Shown in pieces: positions 48,401 to 59,831 of a stretch of 64,000 nt of DNA; the stretch's first letter is position 1; each line of letters starts with the position of its first letter. The notes below the pieces were generated by a model. It was given only the letters and a program-made list of their open reading frames with translations. It was not told the origin of the DNA and did no database searches. The position numbers and the translations under genes were made by a program. The stretch spans positions 151,018,858 through 151,082,857 of the forward strand of contig NC_067282.1 of NCBI RefSeq assembly GCF_020740795.1. The letters run 5' to 3'. Source of the stretch: Apus apus (lineage: Eukaryota > Chordata > Aves > Apodiformes > Apodidae).

Positions 48401-51400
48401 TTTTTCTTCTGTTTCATCAAAACCATCTCTTAGGTTAGGGTGCACGAAGTCTGGAGAATTTAGTCCCTGTGTCTGGAGAGCTGGGCTTGAACCATTTTGG
48501 TACCTCTTAAGGATCACAAGAAGCTTCCTCACATCACCTCTCAGGAGACATCAAATCTGTGGGCCTTGTTAGGGTGTCTTTAGTCTTGAGGGGGAATTGG
48601 GCCCTGAGCCACGATCCCCCTTTCCTAGTACATAGGAGAGGGTTGACTGTGCCAAGCCTTATAAGAAATATTGGGCTGTGGGTGAATACGCAGATGCTAC
48701 TCAAATGCATCCTGTCATCTCTCTTGCAGGTTTGAGCGTCTTCGGACAGGTCAGCCTGTAAAGGTAACTCGGAGCAACTGCCCCTCTGTGCAGCTCAGTT
48801 TGCATCCTGCAGGTCTAGCAGTATCCTGCAGAGTTGGAGAGAGGTTCAGTCTGCCCCACTTAAAAGCTGTAGGCTTTGTTCTCCCAGACCAGCTGCACCA
48901 TGTCATGCTGGTGTGCAGGGCGCTTCAGTTCCCACTATAGCCCCTGCCAGGGGGAGCCTTCCTATCACCCAAAGAGCAAGAGCAGACCAGCAGCAGTTAT
49001 GGTTTCCTGGTATTGAACACTGAGAGGACCAATTCCCATGAGCCTCCCTTTGTCCTCTGAGTACTGACTGGCCTGTCCTCTGAACCAGCACCTATCCTAC
49101 TTACTGATATCCAGCAGAGCTGGGAGCTGGTCATCAAGTTGTATTCTGCCCTGGGTCACTATTCCCAGCCAGCTCTCTGATAACTGTCCCCCTTCTCACA
49201 AGGAGAAGCTTCATAGCTGATATATTCCAATGGGACAGAAGGGCTTCCCTCTCCAGTGTTAATGAGCTGGGATTGTGGGTCAGGGTGTCTGAGCTTCAGA
49301 AACTCTCCACCATCTTCTTTTTTTTTTCTCTAAAGGCACCAAATGAGGCAGATAACAGTTTGATTGACCTGGGACCCAGTACTCCTTCTGCAGTGAGACA
49401 GCCTGAAGTCACCAACAACCTTTCCTCTCAGCTGGCTGGAATGAGTACGTTGCCACGCAGTTATCCCTCAGTCCTTCTCATGTGCCGCTCTGGGACTCCT
49501 TTCATGCCCTTGAATCACCTCTCAGAATTAGTCATATTCATAAAGTAACCTAGAGAAGTAGGTTGTATTGTCATAATAAACTCATGAAGAAACTTCTCTA
49601 TGTCCCAAGGCACAGAAGCATATGTCTCAGCATCCACACCTCATATGCAGGAGGTGGACACGACTTAAGAAAGACTTCAGCATTAGCCTGTGGCTAAGGA
49701 CTGAGCCTTCCAGCAGGGTAGGGTTGCTCCCTCTCCAATGCCTAGTAGCAGTGTAGTTGCCTCTCTTGTGTGTGGTGTCATGCTGACCACTGAGGTTTGG
49801 AAGAAGAAAAGCAGCTGAGCTGTGTTGCAAAGGCAACCATGCCTCAGAGGGACGGCTGAGAAGCACAGGTTATACTCTCCACAGGTTATGGAGCAATTTC
49901 ATCTAAGTTATTTAAATGGTCAGGAACATCTAGCCTTCAGCATCAGTGCAGTAAATTGATGCTGCTGCTGCTGCCCAAGACTGAGCTAAAAATATCTGCT
50001 GAGCAGGCTAAGAAACTGGTACTGTTACTTCATCCACAGCACTGCACACACACATAGACTGTGCTGCAGCTGCAGGACAGGATAGAGAAGAGGGCGTAGA
50101 GCAGTTTACCCTGTCCTAATGCTAACTTTCCACCTAGCATCCTCCAAGCCCATGACCCTCTGTTTACTGCTCTGTGCTTCCTGCTCACCCACCTCTCTCT
50201 CCCACAGACCTGGGCTCAAGCAGTGTAAGTGCAGGCCTGCACTCCCTCGACACCTCTGGCAAGCTGGAAGAAGAGTTCGATATGTTTGCCCTGACCCGCG
50301 GCAGCTCGCTGGCTGAGCAGCGCAGAGAGTGAGTGTCGCAGCCCACTCTGTTCTGTCCACCCTTCTTGCAAAGAGGGGAGAGGTCTTGGGGCAGCTGAGG
50401 CTGTGACCCTGACCAGCAGCAGTTCCTGGGAGACAGTAGAATGCGATAGAAATGTACTCTTCTGACGCACAGTTTTTGTAGGATGGCCTCTGTGTTCCCA
50501 GTCATTCTTCCTGCTGCTGTCATCTCCGTTTCATAATGTCATCCCGGGCATGGGAAGAAGGAAGTAGCCTCTGTGTGCACATGTCCCTCACCACTGTGTC
50601 AGTGAACTGTGGTGCCACATGTGCTGGGAAGACTTAGTGTCTGGAGGTGAAGGTGTGGAGTGGAACTGGCTGAGTTTTCTGATCTGTCTCTGAACTCCTG
50701 TGCCCTGACTGGGGGAATACTGAATTTGGGAATCGCTGAATATTGATGCAGCCTAATGGCAGAGTACTGAATGGGAGTGCAGGGGGTATGCAGTCAGTTG
50801 TGGTTTGCAAGGCAGAGCACTGCTCTGTGCCTCAGCTTCCCTGCTGGTCAGTGAGATTGATGTTTTTTCCTCCATAGTGTGTTTGAGAGACTTCCTGTTG
50901 TAAAGCATTAAGAGTTGGGTCTCCATAGTAATGGCTGAACTGAAGTGGTCACTTCTGTACTGCAAAGAGTGGATTCCTGAATCCTTGTCCTGGGAGGAGC
51001 CAACAAGAGCGGTGCTGACTGTGGCTGATCTCACTCTGTTCTGCCTGTCAGAGTAAGCCACTGCTCTCCATCAGTTACCAAACAGTAGATCCCAAAGGCA
51101 CATGGCTACTTCCAGCCCTCAATGACCTGTGCTTCTGATCTCCATCCACTGGAGTTCCTTGTTCTGCAGCTGGGCAGTAGCAAGTTAAAGTATCTTAAGG
51201 ATGTCTCCATTCCTCTGCCTCAGCTTGCTTCTGGTAAAAGTGGTGGGAAAATCTATGACTTCATGTGTTTTGACTGTGGGTTTCCCCACCACTTTTACTT
51301 GGGGTGTGCTGCCTTAGGACAGAAGTAGTCCAGGACAAAAACAGTGATGCCAGTAGCGCCCAATCTGTAGCTGAAATCCGAGCCACTGGTATGTGCTCAG

Positions 51401-54400
51401 TGCTGGAGGTTGAGGAAGATCTGAGCAGGAGTGGAATCATATCCTCTTCGCTCTGGTGCAATCCTTAACAGACTGAGGCTTGTGATCTCTGCACAAGTAA
51501 AGAGACATCTATTTATTCCTCATTGCCCTCCCTCTGCCTGCACTTGCACTCCTGCCAGGTAGCCTCTACTCTCCCTGGCTCAGGCTTCCCATTTCACCAG
51601 CCTCTGCTCTCAGTATCTCTCTCCATCTGAACTGACACATTGCCCTGCTGCTCCTGGGCAGAACGTGCAGACGCAGGCAGGGCCACTGGAATTTGTTTCT
51701 GATCCCCCCGTGCTTCATGTGTGTCTCAGCGAAGCAGTGCTTGAAACATCTCAAGCCTTTCCTACCTTTCTTCCTCATCAGTGGCATGATAGCAGCATTG
51801 TATTTCATCCTTGATGCCATTGTCCACAGTGGCCCCTTCACCGATGAGCACTTCTTTGAGAAGTTTGAGTGCCGGTGGCCCAAGCCCCTGGCCCCCAAGA
51901 AAAACTGCTCCATTTGATGGTGTGCTGGATCTGCAAAAAGGAGCCCAGGAGCAGCTGGAGGGGAGACTTGCAGAGAGTTTCTAGGAGAGACTTCATTCTC
52001 CCAGCGTGGACGGACTGTCTTCCCCACTCTGCATGGATCAAGTGATGGTGTGTGGCATTAGCACGCATGGTAGCAGCTTAGAGGGGACACGGAAATGGGA
52101 TGAGGGAGATGATTGGCGAGACATGTCTGTGTGTGGAAAGAGGTTTTTGTAGTGATGCCTTGGAGACCTTGAAGCAACACTAGGCTCTCCTGATCGTCTG
52201 GTCTCACCTTCTCTATAGCATAGACCAGTGAGTCTCTGCTGCCATCAGTTCTTGAGTTGTATTGGTTATGGAGATGTTATTGAGCTACGTTTGTGTTTGT
52301 GAAGGTAGGTGAATAAGTAGGGGCTAGCTGCTCAAATCCTTTCTAAAGTAGCTGTAATCTTCTCATCAGTCTGTGTTGGTTATCTTCCTTCTGTTGTCAA
52401 CCCCAGAACAGATGAGTGTCATAGTTTATGCACTTAGCTCTGTAAGTCTGTGTTTTAGTCTGTTGGGCAGTTGTTTTCATATGATGCCTTGTCATCCTTC
52501 TGTTATGTGCCAGGGCTGTACTGTGGTATCCACAGTGATGTCGCAGTGAGGATATTAGTCTGTTTTGTGGTGGGCTACACCTTTAGTAGGGGTTTTGCAC
52601 ACCCCCCTAGAAGGTCTTGGGAGCAGAATGACAAGAGATGAAAAGCTGTGCAGTCAGAAGCCCTGAATATATGTTTAGGAGTTCCTGCTCTTCTCACTCA
52701 GGCATCTCATCAGCCTGTGTGTTAATTAACTTGCTGCTTTCAGGGTAAAGTACGAAGATCCCCAAGCGTCCAAAGGACTCGCAGGTGCCCTGGATGCCCG
52801 GCAGCAGAACACAGGAACGGTAAGTGGCCACAGAGCTTCTAGTGCATCACCAGCAATGGCAGTATCCTCCTTGCTCACCAATGCGATAACTGTAATCGCT
52901 GTTTGGAAAAAAATCCAGCTTTTAACATGACTGATGATACCTCCAAGTGTCCACCAACCTGCATGTCCTACCTGGGCTCTCTACCTCACCACCCAGAGGT
53001 GGGGAACTGTGGAAAGTCTGGGCTTAACTCAGTAACGGAATGGCCTCCTTACATCTGCAGGGAAATTTCTACCTGGAAATGTATGTTTTATTCCTCTTCA
53101 GCAGGTTTCCAAGTCCAGGTGCCTTCTCTCAATCAAAGAAGTAGGCCACAAGTACTAGTGTGTTCTTTCCCCTACCCTAAACCCACTTCCTCCCCTCTCC
53201 TCGTGGTCTGTGATAGCAGCTTTCAGTGCAGACTTTCTCTCAATCAGGGGGAGTCTGGTGCCTCTAGTGATGGAGCCCAGCTGACTAAGTGGATGATGCG
53301 GCAAGGAATGGTGAGATCATGGATCACCAGCAGGGAGGAAGGAGGCTGGGGCTGCTGAACTAGAAGTGGTGCTGGCACAGTACATGAGGATGCACAGCAG
53401 ACATCAGCAGAGACTGCAAACTGAAATAGAGCAGCTCTGTTCTGGGCCAGTAGTAGAGACCAAGCTTGGGAAGGAAGCAGGCAGAGCGTCAGTCCTTCCT
53501 CAAGTAAACATGTCTGTAGAAAAAACCTTGGAGCTCCAAGGCCAAGAGAGCATGTGCCATTCTTTCAGCCAGAGGATGGCCTGTTTTGAGGTGGAAGTCT
53601 GGGAAAGAGGCACTAGCTGGTGGCATGATGAGGAAGGCTGCTGTCATACATTCCCCTTGAAGCCTCTCCTGCTCAGGATGAGCTGCCCCATTTGGAAGAA
53701 AACACATTCTGGTTTTTGCCTTGTTCAAGGCCTCCTTCTCTAGCTAAAGTATTGGAGCCTTCAGGCTGTTGAATGAAGTATCTCCAGCAGAAATTCCTCC
53801 AATTAATTGCCCTCAGGCACACTGAGGCTTTGACATGGCTCCTAGGTCTGTAGCTTGTTAGCCTGTCTTCCTGAAATGGGCACTGCCCAGACTGATGTCT
53901 GCTGGAGGACGTTTCCCCACATGCTGTCCAGTTGGCTTGAATGCACTTCTACCCCAAAGAGTTCCACTCTGGGTAGACAAAGCCAGTTCACTGCAAAAAT
54001 CCCCTCATCTCACACATCCTCTTCCATCCTCATTCATCCATCTGCAAGCTGTGGTAACTATCTGCACTTGCTCCATGGTTTGGGGAAATCTGCCTGTCCA
54101 TGGTAAGAAGGCATTGCTCTTTTTCTTGGTCTTCCCATTTTCCTGAGAGCAAGGGAGCTAAGCATATTGGGACTGTAATAAATAAGTTCTCAAAAATACT
54201 CTCTCATGCTTCTGCTTGTGGAGCCTCTAGCAAGGGCTGCTCCTTGCTTAGCTTTGTTCAGGAGCTCATGGCCTGAGAAAAGGATCTGGGGTTTTGAATC
54301 AGACTTGATTTCCTTCAAGGTCATCTCTGTCCACTAGGAAGGTGTCTCTTTGGTGTTTAATTGGCCAGGGACTTGGACTATTGTGAGCCAGCCTCATCCA

Positions 54401-55704
54401 TACTGGAAGTAAAATTTAATTGTAGAGGACTTTATCTTTGATGGTTCTGTTTCTCTAGTTTGGTGTGATGTCAGATCCTGTTGTGCTCCATGATCCTACC
54501 AGGGAATCACTTTTTGGCGGATGTCTGTCCCTCTTAATGTGGTGCCAAACCTGGCACATCCAATATCTTCAGCATCACAGACGCTGACATCAGACTGTCA
54601 CTGGTTTGTAGAAGGGAGAACCCGGAGTAAAGCATGTCTCTTGTCCTCTGGCTGCCTAACAGAAGTTGACAATCTCCATCTAGTGAGTCCTTACCAAAAT
54701 GGAAAGCCTGGTCCAGGCCTAATCCCCTAAAGCCAAAGACCAAACCCCAGATGCTTTTAATGGCATGTATCCAGGAAACTATGCATACTTGGGTGTGGAT
54801 GGGGAAGAGGAAGCGGGCGAGCAGTGGCACTGGTAGCTAGGAGAGCTTTGCGGTGGCACTGCCTGGATTTGGAAGGGCCTGAGCTGACTGAATGGTGGAG
54901 CAAGAGGCTTAGATTTTGGGGTTGGGCTTTCTTTTTCCAGAGTGGGTTTCCTTGAACATCGTCTCTTTACTTGGCCTCATCAGTCTGTTTCCTTCTGTCC
55001 TAGGTGCCAGTTCCCCAAGCCAGTTTCATGGAAGACATAGAAAAGTGGCTCTCCACTGACGTGGTAAATGTGGGGCTATTTTCTTGGAGTCAGCAGTCCT
55101 GCCAGAGTTGTCTGTGGGGCTGGATTTCAGGCAGTGTACAACAGCACTGGCTCTGCTGAATATTTGGCACAGGCTGCTGGGAGGGAGCAAGGGAGGAAAA
55201 GTCAAGGACACGAGGTTTGGAATACCACACCAGTAGAATTAGCCTTCTGGGAGGCATAGCTAATGAATTGAGGCTCAGGGCCACTCGAACATTTCTGTAC
55301 AGCGGAGCTGGGGGCAACACCATCCTATCTCTCTCCATGCAGACAAAGAATCACATCTGTGGAGATGAATTTGTCTACCTTGCTTCTAACCATGCCCTTT
55401 TCCTCCTTCTATAGGGAGAATCAGAGGATGGAAAAGGTGTGACCAGTGAAGGTAAGACTTGCCATCCAACCCCTTTCTCCAGCTGTTCCTGGCAGCACCT
55501 CGGCTCTTCCACAAACCTCCCTCGCTTCTAATGCTCTGCTCTTCTCTTGCCCCAGAGTTTGACAAGTTTCTGGAAGAGCGAGCGAAGGTTGCAGACCAGC
55601 TACCCACTTTGTCCAGCTCCTCAACAGGAACATCCATCTCCCCTCCTTCTGCCAGCCATCATCGGAAGCAAGCAAAGGAAGATGATGCTATGTTTGCCTT
55701 GTGA
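36392..55704 (+). CDS. TOM1: TOM1, target of Myb1 membrane trafficking protein (whole coding span, 15 exons)
   Basis: Exons are 36392-36443, 43581-43665, 45351-45429, 45575-45724, 45836-45970, 46207-46353, 47374-47490, 47934-48067, 48730-48763, 49336-49444, 50208-50328, 52744-52819, 55004-55063, 55415-55451 and 55556-55704. They total 1,485 nt and join in frame to 494 residues; human TOM1 has 492. The order is a VHS domain (about 20-152), a linker, a GAT domain (about 215-303), a clathrin-box-like LIDLG (about 321-325), and a C-terminal myosin VI-binding segment around [21 protein letters not shown]1 is a cytosolic adaptor on early endosomes. It binds ubiquitin, TOLLIP, clathrin and myosin VI, and works in cargo sorting, autophagosome maturation and damping of IL-1/TNF signalling. 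The start [17 protein letters not shown] is the family start. No frame break is seen. Confidence 0.97.
36594..36897. promoter_or_regulatory. TOM1: Array of five CCAAT boxes (NF-Y-like) in TOM1 intron 1
   Basis: CCAAT occurs at 36,594, 36,637 and 36,686 in forward orientation, and ATTGG at 36,797 and 36,893 in reverse orientation. Each sits in GC-rich flanks (for example GATTGGCTGGG), as NF-Y sites do. The array begins 150 bp after exon 1 and could serve a second start site or enhance the main promoter. Confidence 0.55.
36848..36874 (+). repeat. G27 homopolymer
   Basis: Twenty-seven consecutive G within the TOM1 CpG island. The true length is likely uncertain because such runs are hard to sequence. 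It can form G-quadruplexes. Confidence 0.9.
43581..43665 (+). CDS. TOM1: TOM1 exon 2, start of the VHS domain
   Basis: Encodes [20 protein letters not shown] followed by DIINETEE, the first helices of VHS. Acceptor gttttccag, donor gtaagg. Confidence 0.96.
45351..45429 (+). CDS. TOM1: TOM1 exon 3, VHS domain
   Basis: Encodes [20 protein letters not shown] followed by VMLALT. Acceptor tcctgcag, donor gtgagt. Confidence 0.96.
45575..45724 (+). CDS. TOM1: TOM1 exon 4, VHS domain
   Basis: Fifty codons beginning [17 protein letters not shown] and ending HDKVLTLIQ. Donor gtgagc at 45,725. An internal CTG|gtaaga at about 45,656 looks like a donor but lies within conserved coding sequence. Confidence 0.96.
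45836..45970 (+). CDS. TOM1: TOM1 exon 5, end of the VHS domain
   Basis: Encodes [20 protein letters not shown] through to [12 protein letters not shown]. Acceptor cctccccag, donor gtatgg. Confidence 0.96.
46207..46353 (+). CDS. TOM1: TOM1 exon 6, linker
   Basis: A Ser/Pro/Gln-rich linker between VHS and GAT, ending ITPTPEQ. It is the least conserved exon against human TOM1. Acceptor gtctgtag, donor gtgagt. Confidence 0.93.
47374..47490 (+). CDS. TOM1: TOM1 exon 7, GAT domain start
   Basis: Encodes [20 protein letters not shown] and continues to PSDLELLQ. This is helix 1 of GAT, which in TOM1 contributes to TOLLIP and ubiquitin binding. Donor gtaagg. Confidence 0.96.
47934..48067 (+). CDS. 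TOM1: TOM1 exon 8, GAT domain
   Basis: Encodes [20 protein letters not shown] and continues through [13 protein letters not shown]. It ends at a weaker donor, AAG|gtagct, at 48,068. Confidence 0.95.
48730..48763 (+). CDS. TOM1: TOM1 exon 9, 34-nt microexon-like
   Basis: Encodes [12 protein letters not shown] across its borders. Acceptor ctcttgcag, donor gtaact. Although short, it is supported by frame continuity and by the human RFERFRTGQ equivalent. Confidence 0.92.
49336..49444 (+). CDS. TOM1: TOM1 exon 10, clathrin-box-like motif
   Basis: Encodes [20 protein letters not shown] and continues to [14 protein letters not shown] corresponds to the human LIDMG clathrin-binding segment. The acceptor ctctaaag follows a T-rich tract. 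Donor gtacgt. Confidence 0.93.
50208..50328 (+). CDS. TOM1: TOM1 exon 11
   Basis: Encodes [20 protein letters not shown] followed by [20 protein letters not shown]. The [13 protein letters not shown] block is highly conserved. Acceptor tcccacag, donor gtgagt. Confidence 0.95.
50329..52743 (+). other. TOM1: TOM1 intron 11
   Basis: A 2.4 kb intron. The notable content is a 17-bp stem hairpin at 51,234-51,298. No exon or known repeat was recognised. Confidence 0.75.
52744..52819 (+). CDS. TOM1: TOM1 exon 12
   Basis: Encodes [20 protein letters not shown] followed by QNTGT. Acceptor ctttcag, donor gtaagt. Confidence 0.95.
52820..55003 (+). other. TOM1: TOM1 intron 12
   Basis: A 2.2 kb intron. 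Open frames of up to 151 codons occur but show no family resemblance and no paired splice sites. No repeat was recognised. Confidence 0.75.
55004..55063 (+). CDS. TOM1: TOM1 exon 13
   Basis: Encodes [20 protein letters not shown]. The segment MEDIE-WLSTDV is conserved in TOM1. Acceptor tcctag, donor gtaaat. Confidence 0.95.
55415..55451 (+). CDS. TOM1: TOM1 exon 14, 37-nt exon
   Basis: Encodes [12 protein letters not shown]. Acceptor cttctatag, donor gtaaga. Its frame links exon 13 and exon 15 exactly. Confidence 0.92.
55556..55704 (+). CDS. TOM1: TOM1 exon 15, myosin VI-binding C-terminus and stop
   Basis: Encodes [20 protein letters not shown], the myosin VI-binding helix region. A Ser/Pro tail follows and ends DDAMFAL with TGA at 55,702. 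Human TOM1 ends DDDMLFAL. Confidence 0.96.
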
Positions 55705-56970
55705 ATGCTATGGACTGCTGTGCTGTGGAGCAAGAGGCTGTGTGTGCTGTTTTGCTTGCCTCCAGCCAGGGGCCAGCAGAGGAAGGACTCTGTCCCCTTC
55801 CTCCACTCTCTTCCTGTTTTCTCTTTGAGTTGTTTTTATTTTTAAGCTGCTTTCAGACTTCAGATACTCTTTGTTGTGTTTAGGGATGTCACACAATAGA
55901 CTTGTGAAGGGGGTTTTCAAAGCTGCTAGAGAATGTGGGAGTTCAGTAGGCTTTTTTGTTTAGGTACAGTGTGGACAAAGCTCCCCACCCTCCTCTCCAG
56001 TGAAGCAGTTAGAGATCTTGCCCAAGGAACAGGAGGGGCTGCAGTCTGCTGCTGAAATCATTCCTGCCTGCCTCTTTCCTCACCCCATCCCTAAGATGGA
56101 TCTCCATCCCTTTGCCTGCCAGTGTTAGACTGGAAAACATGGGGATGCAAAGCGTTACAGGTGGCAGAGGAGGAACACTAATGGTAGAGGGGCCCTGTTG
56201 CTCTAGTCTCTCTTGCACAAGTGTTTGTGGTATGCAACACCTTCCCACTCACAACCCCTTCTCTTCATCTTCTTTTCCTCCCCTTCCCCATCAGTTTATC
56301 CAGAATCCTGCCCACAGCCCAAATATTTCCATTGCATGACAGCCAGTTTCCAAAGCCCTTGGCAGCACATAGGGCTTGAGCTGGGAGCGGTGCCCCAGGC
56401 TGAAGGGGCTGTCTGCTCTGGGGTAGGGTGTGCCTTCAGCAAACTCTTTGCAGGTAATTTAATTCTTCCATTATTATATTTTTCTCCACTCTTTCCCCAT
56501 TGCTATCCCACCTCCCCTCTCCCTCTTCCAATGATGCCTTCCACCACATCGTGCCACGGTGTGAAGAGTCTCTCTGAGCCTCTAATCAGGCCAATGCTAC
56601 AGACTCCTCAGGGTGGCTGTGTGTGCTGGGGCTGAAGAGCTGTGTTCCCTAAAGCAGGAGGCCCTTCCATCAACACCCTGTACACCAGTGAGAACACACT
56701 GTCACTTGGGGCAGCTTGTTCAGCTGATGATCACAGAGATGAAGCAAGACATAGGTCATCTCATGTCAGCAAAGCAGCCCTGCAGCAGCCAGGAGCTCTT
56801 TGCACATGGGGAGAAAAACCCTTCTGAGCAAACCATACATGCTGCTCAATTGTAAAAGGCAGCCAGAGAGGGGGGTGCCAAGCTCGGGGCTCCTGCTTGT
56901 GGGATTTCTTGTTGAGTGTGGGAGAGCTGCCTTTTTTTATTGCACATTAAAGAAGCAAAGTCTTGAGCCT
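55705..56970 (+). other. TOM1: TOM1 3' UTR (end estimated)
   Basis: Non-coding sequence from the stop codon to just past the ATTAAA signal at 56,946. No repeat was recognised in it. Confidence 0.65.
56946..56951 (+). terminator. TOM1: Candidate poly(A) signal of TOM1
   Basis: ATTAAA follows a T-run. About 40 bases downstream is the GU-rich stretch GCGTGTGTGCTGTCAGTGCT, as expected for a downstream cleavage element. I see no better hexamer in the preceding 1.2 kb. Confidence 0.6.
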
Positions 56971-59673
56971 CCCCTGAAGATGCGTGTGTGCTGTCAGTGC
57001 TGGTGTGGGGAGGGCAGGACCCTGTGGGGGAGAAGGGGGCTGCAACCATGCAGCCACATTTGCTCTTCACAGAAAGTTAAGGGCACTGTGGTGCTGAGCT
57101 GAGGCATAGCTGAGGGTGCTCTGAGCCATGGCAGGTGCTCACTGCTTTTTAACATGGTCTCCTGAGGAGGTAACTACAGCCCATCTCAAAATAGCAAAAC
57201 GGAGAGCTACCTCCTCTCCTTTCCTACTCTGCCTTGTGACCAGATCCTAATATCCACCGTGGTCACAGCCCATAAATCCCTTAAAGACATGCAAGAAATA
57301 CAGTTGCTATGAAAGGACTCTCTGGTATCCACAGGGTGTCCTCAGTTGTCCCCACACCATCCTGTGGTGTCCAGCTAAGTGGGAGGGAGGGGAAGGATCC
57401 TTAAAAGGAGGTTGAACAGGTTGAAAGTGTCATCTGAGCCCAAAACTTGTAGGAAGGAGTTAAATAAGCTGAAGTTGTCCAAACCTCAGCACTTCCCTCT
57501 CCCTGTGCTGGCACTGCAGTCTCAGCTGTACCAAGCTCAGGCAGAGGCTTGAGAGTAAGAACTGTGAGCAAAGCCAGTCACAGTTCGTGGCAGCGGGGCG
57601 GGACAAAGCAGGGTGCTGGGTTTCCTCTTCTGTAAGCAGTTGTGGGATGGGAGGAGGCTCTATGCCTCCTTCAGCTTGCCAAGATGGGCAGCACATAGTA
57701 CCCCTGGACAGTCTGTCCCTTGGCAAAATGAATTGTCATTTCCAATTCCATTGCATTCCAGATGCCTCTGTGTGAAGACCTTTCTGAACCAGATGGTATT
57801 ATATATTTAATGTAATCCTCTTCAAGCAGCAGTCCTTAAACCAGGGTGTGCATGCTATCTTCTGGAGGTGGGAGGGAGGGAAATCTCCAGCCTAAAAGCT
57901 TCCTGTCCTGCCCCATCTTGCTGATGAGTCCAGGAGTGGCTCTGTTGGAGGTTGACTGAAGCTAAACATCTGTGTCTTCATCTGTGAGCTACTCACCCTC
58001 CCGCAGACAGCTCTGCAGCAGGACTTCACCATGCCACAGGACCCCACTTTCCTCACCTAAGAAGGGTTTAGGTCGAATGAATCGTGCAAAGCACTTTGTC
58101 TCTGAAGAGCGTGGCCTAAGAGCTGCGGGTTTCTGCCTTACCAACTCTGTGAGGATTTCATGTGGCAAGCACGGGAGCAGCACAGCTGCAGACCTCTATC
58201 ACAACTCCATTTTTACCATTCAGCTTCCTGAAATAGCCTTCTTTTTTTTTTCTTTTCTTTTTTTTTTTTTTTTCTTTTTTAAAATAATCTCCAAAGCATC
58301 CTTGTCCCAGCAGATGCTAGAAGTGAAACCTGGGTGGAGAGGCTGGATTTGCCCATGCAGCACTGGCTCTGGCCTCTGCTGTCAACCCTGTAGCCAGCCC
58401 AGAGCCAAACTCAGCTCCCTGGAGAGTACCTCTCTGGAGAGCACCTTCACACAGAGCTTGCACCAAAGGCTCTGTGCTGGGAGCTTGGCCTGGAGGAGGA
58501 CACTCAAAGGAGGGCTCATGAGCTACAAGCCAGCGCAGCATCCCCCCAAGTGTTGCAGACCTTCAAGGAAAGGTCCCTCCTGTGAGGCAAGACTCTGAGT
58601 TAAGGCACCAGAGTCTGAGAGCCCCCCCAGCTTCCCTCCTGCAAGTCTCAACAGAAAAACTGAGAACAAGGAGGAAAGGTGAAAGGGACAAATGCTGAGC
58701 ATCCCCTCCTGGAGCACCTACAGAAGAGGAAGCAGAAGCAGATGCACAATGCAGCCCAGGCTGGCAAATTTTGCAATTGTGGGGCCAGAAGGGCCTCTGG
58801 AGCAAGGGGCCCAATGCCCAAACCCTCTTGCCAGTGCCTGGACTTGGGCTGCCTGGCTCTGCTGGGAAGGGAGGGCTTCTGGTGCCCAGTCAGCATTTGC
58901 AAAGGACACCAAGTTGTTCACCACAGTGATGTTTTGAACCCTGGATCATGACTCAGTGAGCACTTAGAGCTCTCAGTGCCCCCAGCTCTGTTGGTGCATT
59001 GCCAGGCTTCCCCTGAAAGAGAAATGAAGCCATCTCCGAAAGCAAGCCCTGAGCATGGGGAGTTCAAGCTACTCCTTGCTGCCCCTGAAATGCCCTGAGC
59101 CCACCTCAGGGTGAGGACTCCTTCTCCACCCTCACTTTCTTTCCTTGTTTTCTGGCTCCCTAGACAGCCAGGACAGGAGCTGGCAAAGCTGAGTGGGGAC
59201 TGTCCCCAAGGAGGACCTGAGCACAGAGGAATTTGCTTGCAGCTATTTTCATCACAGGGGCGAACAGGTGGGAAGGGTTTTAGCTGGCTGCCAAGTAGGG
59301 TCAGTGTGAAACGATGACCAACAGGTGAAATTGCAGTGTTACTGTGGCAAGCCTGTCCTCTCCCCACCATGCAGCCAGTCCTGGTGGTCGTACTCTTCCC
59401 TGTGGGCCACCCAGTGTAGGGACATCTCATTTTTTCAAGCAACTGAGGATATGAGAAATGGGGACAAGGGCACTAAATTCTTCCATGTTCAAATTAGTAC
59501 TGTCGTTTCTGTTACAAATGATACCAGTAATAGCTTGAACAATTTTGCAAGGTTTCTTTTAAAGAAACTTGGGGAAAAAAAAAAAAAAAAACACGTGCCA
59601 GAACTGCAAGGGATTATTTTAAGCACTGCCCAGGAGTTCCTGCATTGGCAAAAAAACTGTTTTATGATTGAAA

Positions 59674-59717
59674 AATAAATAAATAACCAAACGAATAAAT
59701 AAATAAATAAATAAATG
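59674..59717 (+). repeat. (AAAT)n tetranucleotide repeat, interrupted
   Basis: AAATAAATAAATAA, a short interruption (ccaaacg), then five more AAAT units. Confidence 0.85.
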
Positions 59718-59816
59718 CACTGCCACTAAGATTTCCTTTAAACGCTTTTCTCTTTTTAAAAGTGTTTTCTAATGTTGCTGTGTTAAAAAGAAATACCGTT
59801 GCTTGCTCACTTCTGA

Positions 59817-59831
59817 CCACCAGATGGCTGT
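59817..59831 (+). promoter_or_regulatory. CTCF-like binding motif between TOM1 and HMOX1
   Basis: CCACCAGATGGCTGT matches 14 of 15 positions of the CTCF core consensus CCASYAGRKGGCRSY. It lies 2.9 kb beyond the TOM1 poly(A) signal and 3.2 kb before the StRE cluster, with the motif pointing towards the HMOX1 side. Confidence 0.5.
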
